Translations under genes and position numbers: made by a program | From: Vinca minor | Lineage: Eukaryota > Streptophyta > Magnoliopsida > Gentianales > Apocynaceae | Direction: 5' to 3' | Assembly (NCBI GenBank): GCA_026122235.1 | Contig: JAOCZM010000249.1 | Location: 15,066,001-15,130,000 of the forward strand | Length of the DNA stretch: 64,000 bases | The notes under the pieces: model-generated | The model's database searches: none | Told to the model about the DNA's origin: nothing | What the model saw: the letters and a program-made list of their open reading frames with translations, nothing else | Shown: in pieces, positions 1 to 8,700 of the stretch | How positions within the stretch are numbered: the first letter of the stretch is position 1 | Layout: each line of letters starts with the position of its first letter

Positions 1-835
1 GATGGCAATGGGTAGGGTTGGGGAGGGTTTTGGCTATACCCACTACCCGACCCCTAATCTTAAAAGTATAACCCAAAACCCAACCCGACCCTTTGATGTG
101 TCAACCCATTGCCCGACCCTACCCTTTTTCCAAAAAACCCGATGGGTACGGGTAGTACCCGTGGGTTTTCTATCGATAGATAATTTTTATTTGTTCGTAG
201 TCACTAGTCATAAAGAAAATATACCAAAAACAATAATGTGATTAAAATGTTCAATCTGACCAAATGCACAAAAAACAACAGAAACAAGTGCACAAATGCA
301 CCAGAAATGAATGTGGCAGAGATAAGTTTGGCCATAGAACAATAAACATTCAAATGGAAACAATTAAGTAAGAATTTTTTTGAAGGTTTTCAATTTTTAT
401 GGTGTAAAATATGGAGGAAGAAGATTGTAAAACCTAATAAAACTAAAGTAGCCTAACAGTCACATAACTTATGGCCTAGTAAATTGATATAAGTGATAAG
501 TCATTGAATGGCCTAGTAAATTGATACGGTATAAAGTTTGAGACTTTTGGGCTTTGGCTTTTCAAATCTCTACCATCTTATGCTTTTCTTGCCATCTTAT
601 TTAAAATATAATTTATTTCCTTAGTTATAATATTTTAATGATAATATTTAATATATATATATATATATATATACGGGTGGGGTACGGGTTGGGTTTACCA
701 CATACCCGCAACCCTACCCGTCGTACCCGTACGGGTTTTAAATTTCCAAACCCATAACCCGACCCAATACCCGAAATCAACCAAAAAAACCCAACCCGTC
801 AGGGTAGGATTGGGTTGGGTTAAATTGCCATCCCT
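1..835. mobile_element. hAT-like MITE, cut by the left edge
   Basis: The two ends are inverted copies. The window opens with GATGGCAATGGGTAGGGTTG, and the element closes at 835 with AATTGCCATCCCTA after GGGTAGGATTGGGTTGGGTT. Blocks of (A)CCCG/CGGGT repeats lie inside both ends, and the middle is AT-rich with a (TA)n run at about 645-673. Ends of the form GGGATGGCAAT are common in non-autonomous plant hAT elements. The outermost bases and the target duplication on the left lie outside the window, so the family is inferred from the termini alone. No transposase is present. Confidence 0.6.
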
Positions 836-1008
836 ATGTGTTCTACACTATATATAGTCGTGACGGGATTAGACGCCTAGACCCGTTCTAGCACAATTCA
901 TATGGATCGCATAATTTGTTTTAATAAGGAAAATGATCTGAATTATTCTCAAACCATTTAGTAAGATACGATAATATATTACAAGTTTTTTTTATTTTTT
1001 ATTTTCAG

Positions 1009-1176
1009 GTAGGTCTCAAAACAAATTTTACAACTATTAAATAGTCCAACCACTATTATCAACGGTGGTTTCCGGTCAAAATTAGCACAATTTATGACTA
1101 CTTTTGGCCGAAAACCACAGTAGACAATGATTGTGAGACGACTTTAACATATGCGAAATTTGTTCTGAGGCCTACT
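1009..1176. mobile_element. Short inverted-repeat element (MITE)
   Basis: The ends are imperfect inverted repeats of about 20 bp: GGTAGGTCTCAAAACAAATT at the left, and the complement of AAATTTGTTCTGAGGCCTACT at the right. A second inner pair (GTGGTTTCCGGTCAAAA and TTTTGGCCGAAAACCAC) makes the whole segment fold as a hairpin. It has no coding capacity and I found no clear target duplication, so the superfamily is not assigned. Confidence 0.5.
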
Positions 1177-2060
1177 GAAAAAAAAAAAAAAACTTGAAAA
1201 TTTTTATCGGGACTTGATAAATACTTTGAGGATGATAGAGAGTCATTTTCATTTTTAATATAATAGAGAAAGTTACACTAAGAAGTATAAACACTTCATG
1301 TGGGATTCCCTCTTTGTTAAAGCTGCAAGAAAATAAAGCTGCAAGAAAATACAATTCGCCCTACCTTCTCTTATTCTTTCCATCATTTCTCCAAACAAAA
1401 TAAGAATTAAAATATTTTATAGTCTATTTAGATTTCATGACTTTATTTTCATCCATTTTTTAATTTTATTCCTTTCATAATAATCTAATCATAGCTTGTC
1501 AATTATAATTTAAAGCTCAAATCCTTCTTCACCTAATCCAAATTCAGTCAAAGGTCTCAATCTTCCCTATTTAATTTTTTTTTATTGCGGGAGGGAATTT
1601 ATCTATAACAAGAAATATGAAATTTAAAAAGGTGAGGAGGGAATTTGAACTCATAACCTCTACGTAATAAGACTGTCTCATTGGCTTCCCTCTTTAAATT
1701 AAGATGTCGCAAGTATTCGCATATGATGTTATCCGTTTCGGCCTCAATCGTAGAGTTTGGTCACACTCAAAATCAGGTAATTGAAAGCACTTTCATAAAT
1801 ATTGCTCCATCCATTTTTCGTTTAGAAAATATAATGAAAATTAATGAAGTAAAAACTAAAATATTTTTAATCAAAATAACTTTCGGTACAAATTTTAGAT
1901 ATGTACGACTCCTATCAACACTTATGTTTTGTGTTTAATACTACCTCTATTCTTTAATATAAGTTATGTAACGAAAATTAAGAAAGCAAAAGAACAAGTT
2001 ACTTTATTAGTCAAAATATCAATATTACTCTCTTAAATAAAATTCTATTATATTCCATTC
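1177..2060. other. AT-rich intergenic stretch, no gene seen
   Basis: Reading frames here are short and show no protein family. A stretch near 1630-1670 (GGAATTTGAACTCATAACCTC) is faintly like the tRNA-derived box B of a SINE on the minus strand, but too weak to call. Confidence 0.4.
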
Positions 2061-2126
2061 AATGGGATTAGATACCACATAAGTCTTAGCCGTAAACAAT
2101 GGATACTAGGCGCTGTGCGTATCAAC
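2061..2126 (+). pseudogene. Fragment of plastid 16S rRNA gene (nuclear plastid DNA)
   Basis: The segment contains GGGATTAGATACC, then CTTAGCCGTAAAC and GGATACTAGGCGCTGTGCGT. This is the conserved 790-region of bacterial-type 16S rRNA, and the GGATACTAGGCGCTGTGCGTATC form is that of chloroplasts rather than plant mitochondria or nuclear 18S. It has several substitutions (for example CCACAT where CCCCAG is expected) and similarity stops at about 2126. It is a short decayed plastid insertion, not a functional rRNA. Confidence 0.75.
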
Positions 2127-2142
2127 ATCCTTATCACGAAAG

Positions 2143-2394
2143 TGTTGGGCAGCGGAACACTCCAAACAACGCAGACCTACATCCACGACCCCGGAGGGTA
2201 CAAACTTTTACTATGTAATTTTTGAACGGAATAAAAATTACAAACCCTCTTCTAAAACTCCAAGTCTAAACACACACAAGACTTAAGGAGTTGGTACAAA
2301 TAAACTCAACACTAGGTGGGTCTATTTATAAGGCCTCTTGCCTTTACACTTTTTTTTCTAACCAATGTGGGATTGTGAGAAATATTACCTAACA
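2143..2394 (-). mobile_element. Ty1/copia-type solo LTR with 5-bp target duplication
   Basis: Read on the minus strand the element starts TGTTAGGTAATATTTCTCAC and ends TTCCGCTGCCCAACA, giving TG...CA ends with the short inverted repeat TGTTAGG/CCCAACA. It is flanked by a perfect duplication GAAAG (2138-2142 and 2395-2399). Inside, on the minus strand, is a TATA-like TTATAAATAG, followed by the downstream sequence expected of an R-U5 region. The CCGCTGC..AACA end is common in plant copia LTRs. No internal region or second LTR is present, so it is a solo LTR formed by LTR-LTR recombination. Confidence 0.85.
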
Positions 2395-2504
2395 GAAAGA
2401 AAGGGAAAGGCTTTCCTCCTTCTATCAAAAGGCGACTAACCGTGAACACTAAAATGAGCAAATGAAAAAAACATGGGAATTAATAGCTATTTTGTTAACG
2501 ACCG

Positions 2505-2960
2505 TTGTATCATTCGATCCGAAGACCAAATATTGATTCCGCAATCGGGAGGAAATGGACGAATGCAGAAAAGGCAGAGAATCTCCAAAGGATTTGTGGA
2601 AATCATTTATTCCAACGACTAAAGACAATTTTTAGTGGATTACTGAGTCATGAAAGAAATGGATGGAGATACTGGATATTGCTCTTTGTACTTTGTTTCC
2701 CCAGAAGAGGCCAGGGATGGAACTCATGACAGTGTAAATGTGGATGGGAAGAACTCAGCCTTTGCTGCAAGAGATAGAATTTCCAGTGCATGATTAGCAC
2801 GAGACGACATGGTGCGCCTAGAGAAGATCAAAAGCTGCAGCACCGCACCAATGACTAGTGTTAGTGTGATCCCCCATCCCACGTGGGTTATATATGAGAC
2901 GATGATGAAGTGTGATATAACATGAAAACAAGGGTACTCAGTCACCAACAACAACAATAA
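2505..2960 (+). pseudogene. Degenerate coding-like segment, unidentified
   Basis: The base composition is more gene-like than its surroundings, and protein-like stretches appear in different frames. One frame runs 74 codons from 2505. Another, around 2690-2860, reads GTHDSVNVDGKNSAFAARD and continues past a stop. The shift of frame and the stop suggest an exon remnant or decayed gene. I do not recognise the family. It could also be chance open frame. Confidence 0.2.
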
Positions 2961-3479
2961 TAATAGCATAACTTATTAAATCCCCAATAATTGGGAGTAT
3001 GGGCATGGATGAAAGGGAGACTGATATAATCTTTGCTAATAAATGCACAAAGTGATTAATCCCAGAATACCACTGAAACAAATGGATTGGAGACAAACTT
3101 AACATTTGCAATAAGTGTACAAAGTGATTGCTAACATAATACCCCTGTAACAATGGTCCCCTATGCCGTTACGTTTGCTACAGAATCATACCCTCAAATC
3201 AAAGCCAAAAGGCATCAGAGAAGACAGACCCAAGAACCATTTTGATTTATGTGCACATCACCATGTTTATTTCATTCAGCATCCAAAGCATTAGTGGCGC
3301 ACAATTTCAGTGATCTTAAAATATTAATTTTGGAATAGCGAGTTCACTTGTTAAATAAGTGTTCGTTGGTGCTGCCAAATCTATGTGTCGCATTCACGAA
3401 CCTCTGAGTTGGGGCATGACAACTAGAACCACAAACAACTCAACTCAAGTCCAATAGTTAAATAATTGAGACAGAGTTG

Positions 3480-3770
3480 GAACACTTCCTCAAGTTGGCG
3501 AGTGTATGTCTAAAACTCTTAACTAACAAGCCAGATAGTTAAATTGTCATGAATTAAAAGTTTTAGTTAAGATATCTGCAACCTGCACTTTGGGGGCCAA
3601 TGTGACAAGTTGATAGTTAAACTGCACTGAACTCAAAATTTTGATTAAAATAATTGCAACCTGCTCTTTGGTGCCAATGTGACAAGTTGTAATTGCACTA
3701 GATTGATTTTCTCCAGCACAAAGTGACAGTCAACCTCTATGTATTTAGTGCACCTAAGTCTTCAAAATAC
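3480..3770 (-). pseudogene. Ty1/copia pol remnant (end of RNase H)
   Basis: On the minus strand the segment near 3700-3760 reads TKYIEVDCHFVLEKI, close to the conserved copia RNase H end (a KHIxxDxHFxREKI pattern), followed by an LVTLAPKSRLQ-type stretch. A block of about 80 bp holding the 'TxLVT.AP' part is duplicated in tandem, once around 3590-3620 and again around 3660-3690. Further along, DIHSPTCGSVP-like sequence at about 3490-3510 fits the extreme C-terminus of copia pol. Stops and shifts make it non-functional. It is not clearly connected with the solo LTR at 2143-2394, which has its own target duplication. Confidence 0.55.
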
Positions 3771-3919
3771 AAAACCCTCAAGTCTATGGTTTTTTTTTCC
3801 TTTCTAAAGCTTAATAATTGACTTCTAATTCTTAATGGTGTTTCAATATAGTCTGATAATAATTATAAAATTAGTCTCTTAGTTTTCAAAATCTTTAATT
3901 GGAAAACCCTTTCCAGTTT

Positions 3920-4196
3920 TTTTTTTTTTTTAAAACTAGACCATTTATAAGTATGGTCTAGTTTATTACAATTATTATTATAAGACCTCACCAGAGGAGG
4001 AGAAGTAGAAGACCTCGTGAGGGGAGAAGTAGATGACCTCGTTGTAGCGGATGACGTAGAAGTCCCGTTGAGCGGGTATCGTAGAAGTCCCTTTGAGCGG
4101 GTGCCCCGTGAGGGGTGTATAAGACCTCACACAAGAGAACCCAAATAAATGACAATTAAATCATTTCCCTTGTGTGAGGGAGGTATCGAACCTGGA
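3920..4196 (-). mobile_element. tRNA-derived SINE with internal minisatellite (copy 1, 5'-truncated)
   Basis: The copy has a poly-A tail (poly-T on the plus strand from 3917) and is flanked by a perfect 12-bp duplication CCTTTCCAGTTT (3908-3919 and 4197-4208). Read on the minus strand it begins at a box B (GGTTCGATACC) and lacks box A, so it is 5'-truncated. Its body holds repeated GGGGCACCCGCTCAACGGG units and its 3' part is ACCATACTTATAAATGGTCT before the A tract. The same body occurs in the copies at 9375 and 12484. Confidence 0.8.
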
Positions 4197-4295
4197 CCTT
4201 TCCAGTTTACATATAGTTTTATTTTTTTCTTATTGTATAAATTTATTATTTATATAAAATTGTACATGTATATCTTTACAAAAAATATGTATAAC

Positions 4296-4301
4296 GTGTG
4301 A

Positions 4302-4345
<44 letters not shown>
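4296..4345. repeat. (TG)n(TA)n microsatellite
   Basis: A run of GTGTGTGTGT changes into about 30 bp of alternating TA. It is ordinary simple sequence in an AT-rich spacer. Confidence 0.9.
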
Positions 4346-4348
<3 letters not shown>

Positions 4349-4859
4349 TTAAAAGGTATGTATAAAGTGTGTTAAAGAAAGTATTATGTATAACTTAGTA
4401 CATTCTTTGTATCATTTGTACACTATTCCATGTAACTCTACATGTAACACTATTCACTACACTACTAACAAGAAGGGCAAAATTGGGTTATCATTAATTT
4501 TTGGGGACATAACAGACTTTTCACGATTTCCTTTGGCAATTTGTCTCATCCAATTTGATCACTTATCTGTCGCAAAACCACCAAACTTTGATCCCTTATT
4601 TTCCATTAAAGAAAAGCTCTCTCTATATAAACAATTTTTACTTTGCTCTTATTGTCAGTAAACTTTTACTTAGTTATTTATATAAATAAACTATTTTTGA
4701 ATTACTACTTTCGTCAAATTAGTATAAAATTGGTGGTTTACTGCCACTTTTAATCACTTATTCTGCACATATCCCAATGTTGAGGACTCAAATTGACAAA
4801 AATATCCAAGTGAAGACGGTAAATATAGTCCCACAAAAACGAACAGTTCTAGGATTGAG
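4346..4859. other. AT-rich spacer, no gene seen
   Basis: A 91-codon open frame at 4386-4661 has no recognisable family or domain and looks like chance. Confidence 0.4.
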
Positions 4860-4864
4860 TGACC

Positions 4865-5020
4865 ATGCACTCTCTAATCTCTCTTTTCGGAGAACAGTCC
4901 CTCCTCATCTCACTCCCTGAGCATTACACCTCCTCTAATCTCTCTTTTACTATCCTACCTCATCTAATCTCTCTTTTTGGGGAATAACCCCTCCTGGCTA
5001 CTGTAATCTCTCTTTTATCT
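4865..5020. repeat. Scattered direct repeats of TAATCTCTCTTTT
   Basis: The 13-bp motif TAATCTCTCTTTT recurs four times between 4873 and 5015, at uneven 30-65 bp spacing, inside a pyrimidine-rich stretch. CTCCTC and AACAGTCCCTCCT-like words lie between copies. It is about 0.75 kb upstream of the methyltransferase start. It may be a decayed low-copy tandem repeat; no function is evident. Confidence 0.5.
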
Positions 5021-5046
5021 TTACCACGTTTGGAATGCACTGTAAT

Positions 5047-5488
5047 CAGGGACGAAGACGGGAGCGGGGAGTAACGGTCGTCTCCTGAGATTTTTAAAAA
5101 ATACAACTATATAGTAAATTTTATATATTGTTCGGAATATTTTAACAAATTCGTCCCCAAACATTTGTTTTTTGCAGTTTTTATATATAATTCGGTATAC
5201 TGTTGCATTTTTCGTCCCCCATCACTAAATTCCTCGCTTCGTGTAATTAATTGAACAAAGGATCCAATAAGTCGTATATAATAGGGAAAATAAGAGGGAA
5301 AAAGTTAGGATTTTTAGGTTGGGGGCTAAAAGTTGCAACAATATGCCAAACTTATAAAAACTGCAAAAATATGTTGGGAGGCGAATTTGATCAAATATTC
5401 TAAACTACATATAAAATTTACTATATCTATTAAGATTTTTAAAAATCTTGGAGGGCGACTGCCCCACCCGCCCCAGTCTTCGTCCCTG
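5047..5488. mobile_element. hAT-like MITE upstream of the methyltransferase
   Basis: Terminal inverted repeats are CAGGGACGAAGAC at 5047 and GTCTTCGTCCCTG ending at 5488. Inner inverted matches follow (GAGATTTTTAAAAA near 5088-5100 against TTTTTAAAAATCT near 5438-5452). CAGGG...CCCTG ends suit hAT-type elements, but the flanks (ACTGTAAT and GAAAATAA) do not match as an 8-bp duplication, so the superfamily is provisional. It has no coding capacity. Confidence 0.6.
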
Positions 5489-5518
5489 GAAAATAAGTAA
5501 GTTTCTATCCTTTGGGAG

Positions 5519-5661
5519 GGGTGAAAATCCTCTGTCCCCGTGTCCCTAACCAATCAGAATTTACTATATAAATATTTGTTTTAATTATATATACACATGG
5601 TGAATTGTGATTGGCTGGGGACACGGGGACATACACTGACGGGGACAGAGGATTTTTTGCC
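5519..5661. mobile_element. Mutator-type MITE in the promoter of the methyltransferase
   Basis: Inverted ends are GGGTGAAAATCCTCTGTCCC at the left, and the complement of GGGGACAGAGGATTTTTTGC at the right. CCGTGTCCC/GGGACACGG follows internally, so most of the 143 bp is palindromic. The flanks carry a perfect 9-bp duplication CTTTGGGAG (5510-5518 and 5662-5670), the size made by Mutator-like transposases. The right end is 18 bp from the putative TATA box, so it replaced the proximal upstream promoter. Confidence 0.8.
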
Positions 5662-5679
5662 CTTTGGGAGTATACAATC

Positions 5680-5687
5680 TATAAATA
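5680..5687 (+). promoter_or_regulatory. Putative TATA box of the methyltransferase gene
   Basis: TATAAATA, followed by GC, lies 90 bp upstream of the ATG at 5777. This leaves room for transcription start near 5710-5720 and a short leader (ACAAGAGAAAAAGG...). Confidence 0.6.
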
Positions 5688-5776
5688 GCGGACATATTGC
5701 CGTGCAATACCAAACAATTCCAAGCATACAAGAGAAAAAGGAAAGAAAGAAAAACCAAAAGAAGAATTAGAGAGAG

Positions 5777-8700
5777 ATGGAAGTTATTCAAGTTCTTCAC
5801 ATGAATGGTGGGATTGGAGACACAAGTTATGCTAACAACTCTTTGGTTCAGGTAAAACATTTACCCATTTTCCCTTCTCATTCTACTCCTCATAGATACG
5901 GCAACATAAGGTAAACATTTGATTTCGTTGATTGTTTACTCGTAGTTTAAGAAATTATAATTATAAATGGTCAAACTTTGGTAACGGCCCAAAAAAAAAG
6001 TTAATATTTTCTTTATGAATCATTTACTGGCCAATGTTCATTTTTTAAACCAAACGTCATATGTTAGGTTTAGAATCAGAATCTTCTTAAAAACAATTCT
6101 GCTTTTATATATGAAACCTTAATTTTTTTTTTTTAAACAAGACATTATCCAATCCCGCCGTTTCACATGTTTCATAGAAAGTAATTGTCAAACTCTGGTC
6201 AACTGAATTCACCATGAAGATGAAGATTTGTCCCTGATAAGTCTCTTTATTAATCTTATTAAGAATCTTCAAGGTGTTAGATTAAGCACTGACCAATATA
6301 TTCTATATTAGTAGGTCATGTAATGTTTCTACTGATGTATTGAAAAAATATGCTACAAGGTTTAAGACTTCATCTTAATGGTTTGGATATCCTTTGAATT
6401 TTCTCCTACCACACACTTTTTTCTAATATTCATTAATGATATCCAATTTTTCCGTTAAAAAAATGAGTGAGTTTGTTTTCTGGTGTTGGCAGAGAAAGGT
6501 AATACTATTGACAAAGCCACTAACAGAAGAAGCTGTTGCTGATCTCTACTGCAGCCTCTTTCCAAAATCCATATGCATTGCAGACTTGGGATGTTCCAGT
6601 GGACCAAACACTTTCTTAGCAGTTTCTGAGATAATCAACACTATTGAAAAGCAAAGAAAAAGTTTAGGACATAAATCACCTGAATACCAGATTTATTTGA
6701 ATGATCTTCCCAACAATGATTTTAACAACATTTTCAAGTCTCTGTCTACTTTCAAAGAAAAATTAGGCAACCAGATTGGTCCATGCTTCTTCAATGGAGT
6801 CCCTGGCTCATTCTATGAGAGACTCTTTCCCACCAAAAGTCTCCACTTTGTTCACTCTTCTTATAGCCTCATGTGGCTCTCTCAGGTATGTGTCATTTAT
6901 TGAAGGAAAGTTATGTTATGGAGCCGGTTTGTGTATCTTCCATGTATGAACTTTATGATCCATAATTGACTGTCGAATGTAATGTAATCACTACAACAAA
7001 AACACCTTTTTGCGACGTTTTTGTACCAACGCTTTTATCAAACGTCGCTTAAAACCAAAACAAGTAAGTTAAAGCAACATTTTTTGCAAACGTCGCAATA
7101 TTTGGATTTTTTACGATGTTTTAAGCGTCAATTATAGTAATTGTTGTTCATACCGACGTTTTGATGTTGGTTAGAGACATTTACATTAAATGTTGTTATA
7201 AATTGTTAATTTTTGTGACTCATATGGCGACATTTATATATTATGTCATTAGATCTTGTGACCTTTCAGACAAACATCGCTAAGTTTGAATTTTATACGA
7301 CGTTTCATAGCGTCAGTTATAATAATTGTTGATAAAATAGACATTTTGATGTTAGTTAGCGACGTGTACATTAAATGCTGTTATAACTTGTTACTTTTTG
7401 CGACTCATATAACGACATTTATATATAATATCATTAAATCATGTGACATTTCATACAAATGTCGCTATATTTGAATTTTATACGACGTTTCATAAAAAAC
7501 AGTTTTAATATTTTTTATTCTTACAGACAATTTGATGTTAGTTCGTGACATTTACATTACATATTATAAATTGTTACTTTTTGCGACTCATATAGCGATA
7601 TTTATATATTATGTCGTTAGATCTCGTGACATTTTCAAACAAACACAAATACAAAGATTAAGTTTCTGAAATATATTTTTTAAAGAAAAATTAAAGACAT
7701 TTAATTATTAAAATTTAATGAGAGTATATTAATTTTAATTTGATTCATAAAAAATCGAAACACAAAGGTACAAAATTTAAAATCCAAATTCTATTATAAT
7801 AAATATAATAGGAGGAGAAACAAATTGCAAATGATCATTTAGCTCAGCGGCAAATTGCACGACATACACGCAGGAGGTCGCGTGTCCAATTCCCATATCT
7901 TTGAATATGGAGAAAGTTTATTATATATTATTCAAAGCTAGCTAGACTCGACGGCTCGACTTGTCTCTAGGCTCTGGCTCCGATTATTCAAAGATAACTT
8001 GACTCAACGACTTGATTTGTCGGGCTCCGACTCGGCTTGGTTCAGTTCAGCCAGCCTGGTTTCAAAATTTACGAATATCGAGATAGATATTTTGTTGCGA
8101 CTATTTAAAAATGTCGGAAAAAATTACTTATTCACAATATTTACAAACGTCGGAATAGACGATTTGTTGCGATTATTTACAAATGTCGGCAAAAATACCT
8201 TTTGAAACACTTTAAAATGACGCAACAAATGCCGTAATAGATAGGTACCGGCGCTTGTAACAAATGTCATAAAAAATCATAACGACACTGGCAAATGCGA
8301 CGTTTACGTGACATTTGTGATAAATGTTGGTATAGATCTATACCGACGTTTTTTTTTTGGCTTATTACAACATATGGCAAACGTCGCAATAGACCCTTTT
8401 TTGTTGTAGTGAATAAATGAAAAAAAATCATTCTCTTTCCACCATGTTGACGTTGTGAATTTTGGTACATAAAGTCCATACAATTAAGTCCATGTCAGAA
8501 CTATTTTTTCTTGAATTCATGATAAACGTTTCGCGAATGCATTTTAGCCAGGGGCAAATTTCGGGGGACAGGAATTTTAAAAACTATACTTTTTACCTTT
8601 AGAAAAATAAGCAAAAAAGTAAAAAGAAAAGTCATACCCAATGCACAAGGCTCTCGCATCAGCAGTCTCTGGGGAAGGTTCGATGTACGCAATCTTAACT

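Larger units (their letters stand above)
6989..8411. mobile_element. Non-autonomous CACTA (En/Spm-type) element in intron 2
   Basis: Ends are CACTACAACAAAAA (6989) and TTTTTTTGTTGTAGTG (to 8411), perfect inverted CACTA termini. They are flanked by the 3-bp duplication AAT (6986-6988 and 8412-8414) expected of this superfamily. GCGACGTTT/AACGTCGC words recur in both orientations through both subterminal regions, as is usual for transposase-binding arrays. No transposase frame is present. The element lies wholly inside intron 2 (6886-8983) and leaves both splice sites untouched. Confidence 0.88.

Noticed and set aside
2143..3770. One copia element joining the solo LTR (2143-2394) and the pol remnant (3480-3770)
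   Set aside because: The LTR has its own perfect 5-bp duplication on both sides, so it is a closed solo LTR. The pol piece is a separate relic.
5047..5488. An 8-bp target duplication for this hAT-like MITE
   Set aside because: The flanks ACTGTAAT and GAAAATAA do not match, so no duplication is claimed.
7832..7910. Functional tRNA gene
   Set aside because: Box A and box B are present, but acceptor and anticodon stems do not pair. It is better read as a SINE head.
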